Shown in pieces: positions 27,713 through 37,117 of a stretch of DNA of 64,000 bases (positions are counted from its first letter, which is position 1; the number at the start of each line of letters is the position of its first letter). The stretch comes from GCA-2862585 sp965661345 (lineage in GTDB: Bacteria > Bacteroidota > Bacteroidia > Flavobacteriales > UBA7312). A model generated the notes under the pieces. It worked only from the letters and a program-made list of their open reading frames with translations. It made no database searches and was not told where the DNA came from. The DNA lies in contig CBFIDK010000002.1 in NCBI GenBank assembly GCA_965661345.1, forward strand, positions 62,001 through 126,000, given 5' to 3'. Both the position numbers and the translations under genes were made by a program.

Positions 27713-30694
27713 TTAAGCTTTTCTATTTCTAATCTTAGTTTGATAAAATACTGAAGGAGCGGTATTAATTGCTTCGAGCAAGAAATATTTTCTCTCATCT
27801 GATTTTAATGTTCTAACTTCACTTGATTCGTCATTAACATCTCCAAATACTAAAGCATTTGTAGGACAAGCAATGGAACAAGCTGTTTGTGCGTCTTTAT
27901 CTAATACTTTTCTACCATCTCGCTTGGCATCAAGTTTAGTTTTTTGAATCATTTGAATACACATGCTACATTTTTCCATTACACCACGGACTCTGACTGT
28001 AACATCTGGATTCAATACCATTTTGCCTAGGTCATCATTCATATTGTAATCAAAAGCATCGTTTTCAGCATAATCGAACCAATTGAATCGACGTACTTTA
28101 TACGGGCAGTTGTTAGCACAATAACGTGTACCAACACAACGATTATAGGCCATGTGGTTTTGCCCTTCTGCACTATGAGACGTTGCCGCAACAGGACAAA
28201 CCGTTTCACAAGGTGCATGATTGCAATGCTGACACATTACAGGCTGAAATGCTACATCAGGATTTTCTGATGGCACTTCCATAGCTTTGTACTTAGATAC
28301 CGCTCCCAAACCTTGCTCTTCAGCAACCTCTTCCGTCATGTCTGACGAGAAGTACCTGTCAATACGCAACCAGTGCATATCTCTACTCTTCCTTACTTCT
28401 TCTTTTCCAACAACAGGAACATTGTTTTCCGAATGACATGCAACAACACAAGCATTACATCCAATACAAGAAGTTAAATCAATAGATAGGTTCCAGAAAT
28501 GACCTGTTTCATGGTCAAACTCTTTCCATAAACTTACCTCATCAGCAAATAACTTTCCTTTGTGCGTATCAAATAATAAATCAGGATTTCCTGCTTTTGG
28601 ATCAGCAATGTATTCTGCCAAAGTAGTTTCTTTTATCAAGTCTCTACCCATCATTGTGTGATGTAACTGAACTGAAGCAAAACCATGTTCTCCCTCAACT
28701 TTTTCAATTTTTACATCAGATAAAGTGTAGTTATTATCAATTGCTAATGAATAGGCATTTACTCCAACTCCATTTCCTACTTTACCTGCAGCTGTTCGCC
28801 CATATCCTAATGCTAAACCTAGAGTTCCTATAGCTTGACCAGGCTGAATTAGAACAGGGACATTCTCAATTACTCTGTCGCCAACCGTTAACCTAACCAT
28901 ATCACCATTCAAAGCACCGTCTGAAATATTCCAGTTCGTTAGGCCATTTTCACGAGCAGTTGTTGCAGAAATAGTTAAATAATTATCCCAACATGCTCTT
29001 GTGATTGGATCTGGCAACTCTTGTAGCCATGGATTGTTTGACTGCGAGCCGTCACCTATAGAGTTTGACTGATAAAGTGCTAATTCTAGACCGTTTGCTT
29101 GGCTAGAAATAGAATTCACGTTTGCAGAAAATGATGATACTGAAAGTGAATCCGATGATAATTCTACTAAACCATCATGCAATGAAGAAGACCAAGAAAC
29201 TTTACTTCTCCAATAATTTTTTAAGTAGGTATAGTAGTCAGAGTCATCGCCACTCCAAGTCATTAACGATTCTTGAAATTGACGACTGTCAAATAGAGGC
29301 TGAATTGTTGGCTGTGTAAAGGCTACTTGATTTAGTGTTGCCTTTGCATCTCCCCAGCTTTCTAAATAATGACGATCAGGACAAACGTATTCAACATTTG
29401 TAGACGTTTCATCCATGCTTAATGCAGTAGAAATAGTTAAAGAAACTTTCTTCAAGCCTTCATTAAACGCTTCTGCATTAGCTAATGTATAGGATGGGTT
29501 AACACCACTTATGATTAAAGCTCCAACTTTACCATCGTTCATATCTTGAACAAGTTGTGCAACGGCATTGTCATCTCCAGCTCTTAATAAAGATGGCTGA
29601 GTCAAATCAATGGTTTTGCCGTAGTTTCCAAGCATATCGTTGATGGCATTTACCATAATCTGTACCGCCTTATCATTGCTATCGCAGATTACTAAAGACT
29701 TTCCTTTAGCAGCTGATAATTCTGAAACGATATCTTTTATTTTATCATTTGCAGCAGCATTACCTTTCAATGCGTTGTACAAATTTTCTATTAAATTAAG
29801 TTTTTCAGAAGGCTTAACCGGAATTCTTACATCAGCATTTGAACCTGATAAAGACATGTTAGTTTCAATCTGAAAATGACGAGACATCTTGCCAGACTTT
29901 GGATTTCTATTAGCAATGTATTGCTTCTCAAATGAAGAGTTTAACCAATTGCCAAGAAAATCTGCACCAAAGGATACAAGAACGTCTGCTTTATCTAAAT
30001 GATAGCTAGGAAGTACTCTTTGCCCAAAAGAATCTTTATTGGCATCCAGCATACCTTGGTGTGAAATGGCATCATATTGCACATGCTTTGCAGCGTATTT
30101 TTTTGAAAATGCATTCAATAGTGACTTAGTCGTTGGACTAATGATTGTATTGGTTAATACCACCACATCACCATCAATGCTAGACAATCTATCTTTTATA
30201 TCCGTATCCGCATCAGACCATGAGACTGACTCTCCATTCTTCATAACCCCTTTTAATCGGTTTGAATCATAAAGAGATAATACTGAAGAAATAACTCTAG
30301 CATTAGGAGCGGCTGAACTTAAATCGTTAGGTTTAATAAAAATTGGTCTTCCTTCACGAGTTTTAACTAGAACGTTAGCAAAGTCATTGCCATCGTAAAA
30401 AGTTGAAGCATACCAATTCGCAACACCTGGAGTGATTTCCTCAGGCTTGATAACATAAGGGATTGATTTTATTACTGGAGTCTCACAGGCAGCTAATGTT
30501 GCAGCAGCAGTACTAAAACCCAAAAACTTCAAAAAGTCTCTTCGAGAAGTACTCGTGTTGGAAAGTGTTTCGCCATCGCCTAGAAAATCATCGACAGGAA
30601 TCTTTTCAACAAACTCGTTATGTTTTAAATTTTCAATAGCCGGATCATTAGCTAACTCTGCTAATCCTTTCCAGTATTTTTTTTGCTTAGTCAT
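27713..30694 (-). CDS. actB: Alternative complex III iron-sulfur subunit ActB (molybdopterin-like plus ferredoxin)
   Basis: The 993-aa subunit fuses a molybdopterin-oxidoreductase-like N-terminal part with a C-terminal four-cluster ferredoxin. Cluster motifs are CIGCNACVVACHSENN, CQHCNHAPCETVCPVAA, CVGTRYCANNCPYKVRR, and CSMCIQMIQ with CSIACPTNAL. A twin-arginine-like SRRDFLKFLGFSTAAATLAAC begins at residue 50, with Cys70 as a possible lipid site, as in other ActB proteins. In known ACIII the molybdopterin-like part lacks cofactor. Spacing is 10 nt to actC and 24 nt to actA. Confidence 0.96.
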   Translation of the reverse strand: MTKQKKYWKGLAELANDPAIENLKHNEFVEKIPVDDFLGDGETLSNTSTSRRDFLKFLGFSTAAATLAACETPVIKSIPYVIKPEEITPGVANWYASTFYDGNDFANVLVKTREGRPIFIKPNDLSSAAPNARVISSVLSLYDSNRLKGVMKNGESVSWSDADTDIKDRLSSIDGDVVVLTNTIISPTTKSLLNAFSKKYAAKHVQYDAISHQGMLDANKDSFGQRVLPSYHLDKADVLVSFGADFLGNWLNSSFEKQYIANRNPKSGKMSRHFQIETNMSLSGSNADVRIPVKPSEKLNLIENLYNALKGNAAANDKIKDIVSELSAAKGKSLVICDSNDKAVQIMVNAINDMLGNYGKTIDLTQPSLLRAGDDNAVAQLVQDMNDGKVGALIISGVNPSYTLANAEAFNEGLKKVSLTISTALSMDETSTNVEYVCPDRHYLESWGDAKATLNQVAFTQPTIQPLFDSRQFQESLMTWSGDDSDYYTYLKNYWRSKVSWSSSLHDGLVELSSDSLSVSSFSANVNSISSQANGLELALYQSNSIGDGSQSNNPWLQELPDPITRACWDNYLTISATTARENGLTNWNISDGALNGDMVRLTVGDRVIENVPVLIQPGQAIGTLGLALGYGRTAAGKVGNGVGVNAYSLAIDNNYTLSDVKIEKVEGEHGFASVQLHHTMMGRDLIKETTLAEYIADPKAGNPDLLFDTHKGKLFADEVSLWKEFDHETGHFWNLSIDLTSCIGCNACVVACHSENNVPVVGKEEVRKSRDMHWLRIDRYFSSDMTEEVAEEQGLGAVSKYKAMEVPSENPDVAFQPVMCQHCNHAPCETVCPVAATSHSAEGQNHMAYNRCVGTRYCANNCPYKVRRFNWFDYAENDAFDYNMNDDLGKMVLNPDVTVRVRGVMEKCSMCIQMIQKTKLDAKRDGRKVLDKDAQTACSIACPTNALVFGDVNDESSEVRTLKSDERKYFLLEAINTAPSVFYQTKIRNRKA

Positions 30695-30718
30695 ATCTTA
30701 AACTAATTAATATTTGAT

Positions 30719-31960
30719 TTAGTAGTGACACTTACCACATTCGAGACCACCTATTGCCTCTACATTGAACACTTCACCAGGGTGATTTTCTTTGAATTTA
30801 GCATGCATCTCTTCATAATAGTCATTATCAGCAACGTTTACTTCAGTTTGTCTGTGACAATCAATACACCAACCCATCGTCAGTTCTGAGTGTTGCTCAA
30901 CAACTTCCATTTCTTCAATTGGTCCGTGACATTCTTGGCACTCTATTCCACCAGCAACGACATGTTGTGAGTGGTTGAAGTATGACAAGTCTGGTAAATT
31001 ATGAATCCTTACCCACTTGATTGGTTTTTGTTCATAATCCTCAATATATCTGCCTTTATCAGGATCGAAACCTACAGCATCATATATCTTTTGAATTTCT
31101 TCTTTGCCTGAAGGACCTTCACTTATATATGTGTGGCAATTCATACACACATTTGCAGAAGGTATAGCCGCAGATTTACCGTGTCTTGCGGAATGGTGAC
31201 AATAATTACAATCTACACCGTTCATTCCCGAGTGCAATTTGTGGGAGAAAGCAATTGGCTGTTCGGGCTTATATCCTTTTGTAACCCCTACGCCTGTCAT
31301 TAAGTTCCAAGCTGAATTTAGTCCAAATACAGCTATAACAACAACAGTTAACGCTACTAATGACTTGCGTTCTAAGTAAGCGCTAATTAAGGATGCTGTA
31401 GCTGCAAAAAAGTCTTTGCTTTCTTCTCCAGACACCACTTTCAGTGTGTTTTTAATTTTCCATAAGCCAGCTACTACTAATAGTAAAACAATTGAAATGG
31501 TTAAAATAATGTAGTCTGTAGTTTTACTATCATCAACAGCAACAGCACCACCATCAGAAGCTGAGGCAACCACTACTTTTTGTTTAGCAGGAGCTTCTTC
31601 AATGTATGCTAAAATATTTATAACATCTTCATCAGAAAAGTATGGGAATGCTGTCATCGGAGATTTATTATACTCCTCATAAATTGCTATCGCATCAGCA
31701 TCACCTGAAGCGATTAGTTCTGCAGAATTTTTAATCCACTTTATCAACCACTCTTGAGAATACTTATCACTGACTCCTCTTAGTGCTGGACCAATTAGCT
31801 TACTATCAATTTGGTGACAAGCAGTACAGTTTGCTTGGTATAACTTTTCGCCATCTTCTACACTCTGCGAAGATGCAGTGAATGAGAAAAGCGTAAACAA
31901 AAATGATAGTAAAAAAATTGAGGGGAAATGATGCTTATCTAATCTAATAAATTTAGCCAT
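30719..31960 (-). CDS. actA: Alternative complex III multiheme cytochrome ActA with fused N-terminal monoheme cytochrome c
   Basis: ATG 31960 is preferred over GTG 31996, giving 413 aa with a signal peptide ending SFTASSQ. Six heme motifs are visible. CTACH (45-49) lies in an N-terminal class I cytochrome with GPALRGVS and a likely Met ligand in MTAFPYFSDEDV. Two hydrophobic segments follow (YIILTISIVLLLVVAGLW and LVALTVVVIAVFGL). Then come CNYCH, CMNCH, CQECH, CIDCH and CGKCH, the pentaheme ActA part. It opens the act-cox operon. The fused N-terminal domain is, from memory, common in flavobacteria but absent from the simplest ActA forms. Confidence 0.94.
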   Translation of the reverse strand: MAKFIRLDKHHFPSIFLLSFLFTLFSFTASSQSVEDGEKLYQANCTACHQIDSKLIGPALRGVSDKYSQEWLIKWIKNSAELIASGDADAIAIYEEYNKSPMTAFPYFSDEDVINILAYIEEAPAKQKVVVASASDGGAVAVDDSKTTDYIILTISIVLLLVVAGLWKIKNTLKVVSGEESKDFFAATASLISAYLERKSLVALTVVVIAVFGLNSAWNLMTGVGVTKGYKPEQPIAFSHKLHSGMNGVDCNYCHHSARHGKSAAIPSANVCMNCHTYISEGPSGKEEIQKIYDAVGFDPDKGRYIEDYEQKPIKWVRIHNLPDLSYFNHSQHVVAGGIECQECHGPIEEMEVVEQHSELTMGWCIDCHRQTEVNVADNDYYEEMHAKFKENHPGEVFNVEAIGGLECGKCHY

Positions 31961-32008
31961 GTTTATAATATAATATTCAGTAAAGAATTGAGCCACTTTT
32001 TACGTCCA

Positions 32009-32016
32009 CAAATGTA
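32009..32016 (-). promoter_or_regulatory. Putative -7 promoter box of the act-cox operon
   Basis: TACATTTG on the minus strand matches TAnnTTTG. It lies 48 nt before the actA ATG. A TTTG at 32045-32042 is 25 nt upstream, longer than the 19-20 nt seen at other promoters here. Confidence 0.55.
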
Positions 32017-32143
32017 GAACATTCCAAAATTTTTAGTGTATCAAACTGCTCATTTTTATAACAATTTATACTCATTCTAAATAAAGAGGATGTTGAAATT
32101 TATATCAATCTCAAATTCATACACTTACAGCAAGAAATTACGT

Positions 32144-32151
32144 TATCTTTG
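32144..32151 (+). promoter_or_regulatory. -7 promoter box of the SPOR-like gene, 4 nt before ATG
   Basis: TATCTTTG matches TAnnTTTG exactly and is separated from ATG 32156 by only CAAT. A start site a few nt downstream would fall on the ATG, implying a leaderless transcript. No TTTG is found at the expected -33 distance. Confidence 0.55.
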
Positions 32152-32155
32152 CAAT

Positions 32156-32563
32156 ATGAAAGACTTGTTTTTAATATGTTTTTGTTTGATTAGTACAACT
32201 GTTTTGTCTCAAAACTCTACAATTTTTGATGAAAATGAAAGCAGAATTGACACATTGGCATCAAAACAAATTTATATCAATAGCTTAAAAAAAGGTGTTG
32301 ATGGATTTAGAGTTCAAATTCACCACGACCAAAGTCAAAGTCGAGAAGAATCACAAAAGGTAAGGGCTATATTTTCTCAGGATTTTCCAGATCTAAAAAC
32401 GTATTTAGAATTTAAATCTCCTTATTATAAAATACAAGTTGGTGATTTTATTACTAGAATTGAAGCCTATAAAGTTCAAAAAGAAATAAGTAAGAAATAT
32501 AGAGGAACGTATATTGTTCCAGCTATTGTTAATTTTGAATTTAGTACTGGAGTTGTCGACTAA
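32156..32563 (+). CDS. Exported SPOR-like protein
   Basis: I set the start at ATG 32156 (135 aa); an upstream in-frame start at 32090 would add a non-signal leader. The signal peptide is LFLICFCLISTTVLSQ. The mature protein has a SPOR-like pattern (GFRVQIHHDQSQSREESQ, then YKIQVGDFITRIEAYKVQKEI), a fold that binds denuded peptidoglycan glycans. SPOR domains usually sit at the C terminus of larger division proteins; here the domain is nearly the whole protein. The gene is convergent with infB, the stops being 2 nt apart. Confidence 0.75.
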   Translation: MKDLFLICFCLISTTVLSQNSTIFDENESRIDTLASKQIYINSLKKGVDGFRVQIHHDQSQSREESQKVRAIFSQDFPDLKTYLEFKSPYYKIQVGDFITRIEAYKVQKEISKKYRGTYIVPAIVNFEFSTGVVD

Positions 32564-32564
32564 C

Positions 32565-35195
32565 TTATTGTAGTGTTTTCTTGACTTCTACTTCTTCAAA
32601 GCCTTCCACAATGTCACCAACTTTTATATCGTTAAAGTTGCTTATGCTTAAACCGCATTCGTAACCTGCTGATACTTCTTTCACGTCGTCTTTAAATCGT
32701 TTCAGAGTAGATAATTCTCCCGAATAGACTACTATTCCATCGCGAATTAACCTAATTCTGGTGTTTCTATTAATTTTTCCGTCAAGTACGTAGCAACCTG
32801 CAATGGTACCAATTTTAGAAATCTTAAATGTTTCTCTGATTTCGATGTTACAAACTACTTTTTCTACAATATCTGGCGACAACATACCTTCCATAGCTTT
32901 TTCTAGCTCTTCAATAGCATTGTATATGACCGAATAAAGTCTGATATCGATTTGTTCTTTTTCTGCTAACTTTCTGGCATTGACAGATGGACGAACTTGG
33001 AAACCAATAATTACAGCATCTGAAGCCGCTGCAAGCATAACGTCTGATTCTGAAATTTGACCAACAGATTTGTGTATGATATTTACTGCAATTTGATCCG
33101 TTGACAATTTTTGTAGCGAGTCAGAAAGGGCTTCAATAGATCCATCAACATCACCTTTAATAATGATGTTTAGCTCTTTAAAGTCTCCTAATGCTAAACG
33201 TCTTCCAATTTCATCAAGCGTAATGTGTTTTTGAGTCCTCACACCTTGCTCTCTTTGAAGCTGCATTCTTTTAGCGGCAATATTTTTAGCTTCACGCTCA
33301 TCGTCCATTACATTGAATTTGTCGCCAGCTTGTGCTGCTCCGTTTAGCCCAAGTAATACTGCTGGTGTTGATGGCCCAGCATTGTCCATTTTATTTTCTC
33401 TTTCATCAAGTAAAGCTTTTACTTTACCAGAATAACAGCCTGCTAAAACATAATCGCCAACTTTAAGCGTACCCGCTTCAACTAAGATAGTTGTTAGGTA
33501 ACCTTTACCTTTATCCAAAGAAGCTTCGATAACCGTACCGATAGCATTTTTCTCTGGGTTTGCCTTTAGGTCAAGAATTTCTGCTTCGAGTAGTACTTTC
33601 TCAAGAAGCTCAGGAATTCCTAAGCCTGTTTTGGCAGAAATTTCCTGTGACTGAAACTTACCTCCCCAATCTTCTAGCAAGACATTTTCATTTGCCAACT
33701 GCTCTTTAATTTTATCTGGATTTGCGGCTTCTCTATCAATTTTATTTAAGGCAAATACCATAGGTACTCCTGCTGCTTGTGCGTGACTGATTGCTTCTTT
33801 TGTTTGAGGCATAACCTGATCATCAGCTGCAACTACAATAATAACAACATCTGTAACCTGAGCACCACGCGCTCTCATAGCCGTAAAGGCTTCGTGACCA
33901 GGAGTGTCTAAGAATGTGATTTTCTTTCCTTTAAGATTTACTTCATAAGCCCCAACGTGCTGGGTAATTCCCCCGGCTTCGCCACTGATAACGTTAGCAT
34001 CTCTTATGTAATCTAGTAGAGAGGTTTTACCGTGGTCAACGTGTCCCATTACAGTAACTATAGGCGCTCTTGAAACTAAATTTTCATCCTTATCTTCTTC
34101 TTGTTGAATAGACTCTTGGACTTCTGCGCCAACAAATTCAACAGTAAAACCAAACTCTTCTGCTACTATTGATAGTGTTTCGGCATCAAGTCTTTGGTTT
34201 TGTGTAACCATCATGCCTAAAGAGAAACATGCTGAAATAATTTGGGTAGGCTCAACATCCATAAGTTGCGCAAATTCTGCAGTAGTAACAAACTCTGTTA
34301 CTTGAATTGTTTTGCTTTCCTCTTCTGATTTTATGAGGTTGATTTCTTCTTGTTCTTTTCGAGCTTGTCTTTTTTCTCGTCTAATTTTAGCCCCTTTATT
34401 TTTACCTCCGCTTTGAAGTTTAGCAAGATTTTCTCTTACTTGTTTTTGAATTTCTTCTGGACTTAGCTCTGCTCTAGGTGTTGTGTTTGGTTTACCTCTG
34501 TTTGGACGCTTGTCTTTACTTCCAGCTGTCGAAACTCTTTTTCTTTTCTTTTTGGTTTCAACATTAGATGAAGATGAAGCCACTGGAGTTTTCTTTTTAG
34601 GCTTCTTAAACTGTGTTAAATCAATTTTTTGAGACGACACGAGTGTTGGGCCATCTAACTTCTTTGCTTTTCCCCTAATAACAGATTGTTCTGCTGTTTT
34701 TTCAGTGACATCCTCTGTTTTTTCTGGAATAGGCGGCTTACTTACTGGTTCTTCCTTCTTTTTCTCTTCAACCTCTTCTTTAACTTCCTTAACTTTCTCT
34801 TCCGAAACGGCTTCTATTACTTGAGGTTCTTCTTCTTTTTCTACAACTACTGCTACAGGCTCTTCCTTCTTTTTCTCTTCTTCGACTTTAGGCGATTTGA
34901 TATCAACTTTTGAAACGATTTTGAGTCCTCCCATTTTAGGAGTTTCAACTCTTACAACTTCGACTTCTTTTTTGGGCTTAAGGTCGTCTTCTGCTTTTTT
35001 AAGTTCTTTAGCTTCTGCTTTGACCTTTTTGTCCGGCTGATACTCGTCTACGAGCACTTCATATGTTTCAGGAGATATCTTTGAATTTCTATTCAAATTA
35101 TCTATTCCCTTACTTTCTAAAAAGTCTAAAATGGTATCTACACCAACATTAAACTCTTTAGCAACTTTTGATAGTCTTTGTGACACTCCTGACAT
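32565..35195 (-). CDS. infB: Translation initiation factor IF-2
   Basis: IF-2 is the GTPase that delivers initiator tRNA. The 876 aa have an N-terminal winged-helix-like domain (KEFNVGVDTILDFLESKG), a long Lys/Glu/Pro-rich linker (about 55-280), and a G domain from about 380 (GHVDHGKTSLLDYIRDA, FLDTPGHEAFTAMRARG, ALNKIDRE). The C-terminal domains end VGDIVEGFEEVEVKKTLQ. It is the third gene of rimP-nusA-infB, 14 nt after nusA, a conserved bacterial arrangement. Confidence 0.98.
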   Translation of the reverse strand: MSGVSQRLSKVAKEFNVGVDTILDFLESKGIDNLNRNSKISPETYEVLVDEYQPDKKVKAEAKELKKAEDDLKPKKEVEVVRVETPKMGGLKIVSKVDIKSPKVEEEKKKEEPVAVVVEKEEEPQVIEAVSEEKVKEVKEEVEEKKKEEPVSKPPIPEKTEDVTEKTAEQSVIRGKAKKLDGPTLVSSQKIDLTQFKKPKKKTPVASSSSNVETKKKRKRVSTAGSKDKRPNRGKPNTTPRAELSPEEIQKQVRENLAKLQSGGKNKGAKIRREKRQARKEQEEINLIKSEEESKTIQVTEFVTTAEFAQLMDVEPTQIISACFSLGMMVTQNQRLDAETLSIVAEEFGFTVEFVGAEVQESIQQEEDKDENLVSRAPIVTVMGHVDHGKTSLLDYIRDANVISGEAGGITQHVGAYEVNLKGKKITFLDTPGHEAFTAMRARGAQVTDVVIIVVAADDQVMPQTKEAISHAQAAGVPMVFALNKIDREAANPDKIKEQLANENVLLEDWGGKFQSQEISAKTGLGIPELLEKVLLEAEILDLKANPEKNAIGTVIEASLDKGKGYLTTILVEAGTLKVGDYVLAGCYSGKVKALLDERENKMDNAGPSTPAVLLGLNGAAQAGDKFNVMDDEREAKNIAAKRMQLQREQGVRTQKHITLDEIGRRLALGDFKELNIIIKGDVDGSIEALSDSLQKLSTDQIAVNIIHKSVGQISESDVMLAAASDAVIIGFQVRPSVNARKLAEKEQIDIRLYSVIYNAIEELEKAMEGMLSPDIVEKVVCNIEIRETFKISKIGTIAGCYVLDGKINRNTRIRLIRDGIVVYSGELSTLKRFKDDVKEVSAGYECGLSISNFNDIKVGDIVEGFEEVEVKKTLQ

Positions 35196-35209
35196 AATTT
35201 AATTTAAAG

Positions 35210-36445
35210 TTATTCGAGCTCTGCTTTTAAAATATTTAATATTTCGTTTACAGTCTCTTCTTCTAAATCTGTACGCTTAACAAGATCGTCTTTATCTAAT
35301 TTAATGACGTCTCTTGCTGTATCGCAACCAATAGATTTTAGTTCATCGATAATCCATCCTTCTATTTCGTCTGTAAATTCTGTTAATTCAACATCATCGT
35401 CGGCTTCATCAATGTTTCTGTAAACATCAATTTCGTAACCTGTAAGCATACTTGCTAATCGAATGTTAAATCCACCTTTACCAATTGCCAAAGAAACTTG
35501 ATCGGGATGCAAATATACATCTGCTTTGCTAGTGTCTTCGTGTAATTGAATGGATGATACTTTTGCAGGATTTAGAGCTCTAGTAATAAATAACTGAATA
35601 TTATCTGTATAATTGATAACATCAATATTTTCATTTCTCAACTCCCGTACAATACCGTGAATACGTGCTCCTTTCATTCCTACACAAGCTCCAACTGGGT
35701 CAATTCTTTCATCATAGGATTCTACGGCTACTTTGGCTCTTTCGCCTGGTACACGAACAATCTTCTTGATGGTAATTAAGCCGTCAAAAACTTCTGGCAC
35801 TTCTTGCTCAAATAAACGGGCTAAGAATTCTGGAGCAGTTCTAGAAAGTATAATCAATGGATTATGGTTCCTCATCTCAACACTTTTCACTACTGCTCTG
35901 ACAGTATCGCCTTTTTTGAAAAAGTCACTTGGTATAGCTTCTGATTTTGGTAATATTAACTCGTTTTCTTCTCCATCAAGTATTAATACTTCATTTCTCC
36001 AAACCTGATAAACTTCACCATTGATAATTTCACCTATTCTATCTTCATATCTATCGAAAACCTCTTTTTTCTCTAAATCTAAGATTCTGGAGGTTAATGT
36101 TTGTCTTAATGAAAGTACTTGTCTTCTTCCAAAGTCTTCTAAAAAAACTTGTTCGGAAACTTCTTCACCAATTTCAAAGTCAGGCTCAATTTTGATTGCA
36201 TCTGCATAGGCAATTTGAAGGTTAGAATCTTCAATATCCGCATCTGCTACAATTTCTCTATTTCTCCAAATTTCTAAGTCGCCTTTGTCAATGTTAATAA
36301 TGACATCAATGTTTTCATCTGTGCCAAATTGTTTTATCATAACATTTCTAAAAACATCTTCAAGAACATTCATCATCGTTTCACGATCGATATTCTTAAA
36401 CTCTTTAAACTCCGAGAATGACTCAATTAGATTTGTTGCGTTCAT
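35210..36445 (-). CDS. nusA: Transcription termination/antitermination factor NusA
   Basis: NusA binds RNA polymerase and nascent RNA, controlling pausing, termination and antitermination. The 411 aa have the N-terminal RNAP-binding domain (1-125), an S1 domain (about 133-200, GEVYQVWRNEVLILDG), and two KH domains (RVPGERAKVAVES, DPVGACVGMKGARIHGIVREL, SLAIGKGGFNIRLASMLTGYEIDV). A short acidic C terminus has a helix-hairpin-helix-like piece (DELKSIGCDTARDVIKLDKDDL). Spacing is 14 nt to both rimP and infB. Confidence 0.97.
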   Translation of the reverse strand: MNATNLIESFSEFKEFKNIDRETMMNVLEDVFRNVMIKQFGTDENIDVIINIDKGDLEIWRNREIVADADIEDSNLQIAYADAIKIEPDFEIGEEVSEQVFLEDFGRRQVLSLRQTLTSRILDLEKKEVFDRYEDRIGEIINGEVYQVWRNEVLILDGEENELILPKSEAIPSDFFKKGDTVRAVVKSVEMRNHNPLIILSRTAPEFLARLFEQEVPEVFDGLITIKKIVRVPGERAKVAVESYDERIDPVGACVGMKGARIHGIVRELRNENIDVINYTDNIQLFITRALNPAKVSSIQLHEDTSKADVYLHPDQVSLAIGKGGFNIRLASMLTGYEIDVYRNIDEADDDVELTEFTDEIEGWIIDELKSIGCDTARDVIKLDKDDLVKRTDLEEETVNEILNILKAELE

Positions 36446-36459
36446 CTTTAATTAATTGT

Positions 36460-36927
36460 TTAAAATGATATTACAATCTTGGTTTTGTCTATTTGATCAA
36501 AACTAAAAGACTGCTGTTCAATAATATTTGTTTTTTTCTTTCCTACTTTTTCTTTTCGTGTTGTTTCAAGTGTAATTCCCTTGCCTTCTTCGGCATCAAT
36601 CATTTTGCCAAATATTTTTGCGCCTTCCTTTAAAAAGACGTTAACGTTTTTACCAATATTCTTTTTGTACTGCTTAAAAACTTTAAACGGCTCGCTCAAT
36701 CCTGCACTTGAAACTAACAATGAGAAGTCTACCTCTTCTCTATCAAAATTACCTTCAATATGTCTGCTAAGTTGTATGCAATTTTTAACGCTAACTCCAC
36801 CATCAGTGGAGTCGATTAAAATTTCAATTTGTTTAGAAGGGCTCATTTTGAATGATACTAAAAATACAGAATCATTTTCCAAAATGAACTCGTCTATTAA
36901 TTCTTGTACCTTTTCTTTCGTTAGCAT
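36460..36927 (-). CDS. rimP: Ribosome maturation factor RimP
   Basis: RimP assists 30S subunit assembly. The start is ATG 36927 (155 aa, starting LTKEKVQELIDEFI), because a more upstream in-frame start at 36984 lies inside the promoter box. Family motifs are QIEILIDSTDGGVSVKNCIQLSRHIE and DFSLLVSSAGLSEPFKVFKQY. The C-terminal SH3-like domain has KNVNVFLKEGAKIFGKMI. It is the first gene of rimP-nusA-infB, with a GC-rich hairpin in its leader. Confidence 0.96.
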   Translation of the reverse strand: MLTKEKVQELIDEFILENDSVFLVSFKMSPSKQIEILIDSTDGGVSVKNCIQLSRHIEGNFDREEVDFSLLVSSAGLSEPFKVFKQYKKNIGKNVNVFLKEGAKIFGKMIDAEEGKGITLETTRKEKVGKKKTNIIEQQSFSFDQIDKTKIVISF

Positions 36928-36940
36928 AACTAATAAAAGA

Positions 36941-36957
36941 AGGGGCTGCATGCCCCC
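36941..36957 (-). promoter_or_regulatory. Leader hairpin upstream of rimP
   Basis: GGGGC (36942-36946) and GCCCC (36952-36956) form a stem with a 5-nt loop. On the minus strand it is followed by TTCTTTTATTA. It lies between the promoter and ATG 36927, inside the expected 5' leader. It could act as an attenuator-like element or a NusA-sensitive pause; this is inference. Confidence 0.55.
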
Positions 36958-36981
36958 TCGTATATCAAATAATTCTCTCTG

Positions 36982-37012
36982 CAAATGTAATGTTTTTTAG
37001 AGAATATGCAAA
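36982..37012 (-). promoter_or_regulatory. rimP-nusA-infB promoter (TTTG-N19-TACATTTG)
   Basis: TTTG (37012-37009) and TACATTTG (36989-36982) are separated by 19 nt on the minus strand. Both match the Bacteroidetes -33/-7 consensus. The start site would be near 36978, giving a leader of about 50 nt. Confidence 0.8.
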
Positions 37013-37083
37013 AGTTGGAGATTTAATTGTTGATTTATTAAAGCTCGTACTATAAATCGTATTGCTTATCGCTATTTGAAATC

Positions 37084-37115
37084 AAAAAAAAGCCCCAAAA
37101 TTTGGGGCTTTTTTG
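37084..37115. terminator. Bidirectional terminator-like hairpin after the triple-repeat T9SS gene
   Basis: AGCCCCAAA (37091-37099) pairs with TTTGGGGCT (37101-37109) with A and T runs on the two sides. It terminates the minus-strand gene ending at 37118 and could also stop plus-strand transcription. Confidence 0.9.
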
Positions 37116-37117
37116 TG

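Noticed and set aside
36927..36984. N-terminal extension of RimP up to 36984
   Set aside because: The extension would be translated from within the TACATTTG promoter box and the hairpin; ATG 36927 gives family length.
36581..37000. 139-aa plus-strand frame antisense to rimP
   Set aside because: It covers rimP and its promoter and shows no signal peptide or domain; shadow ORF.
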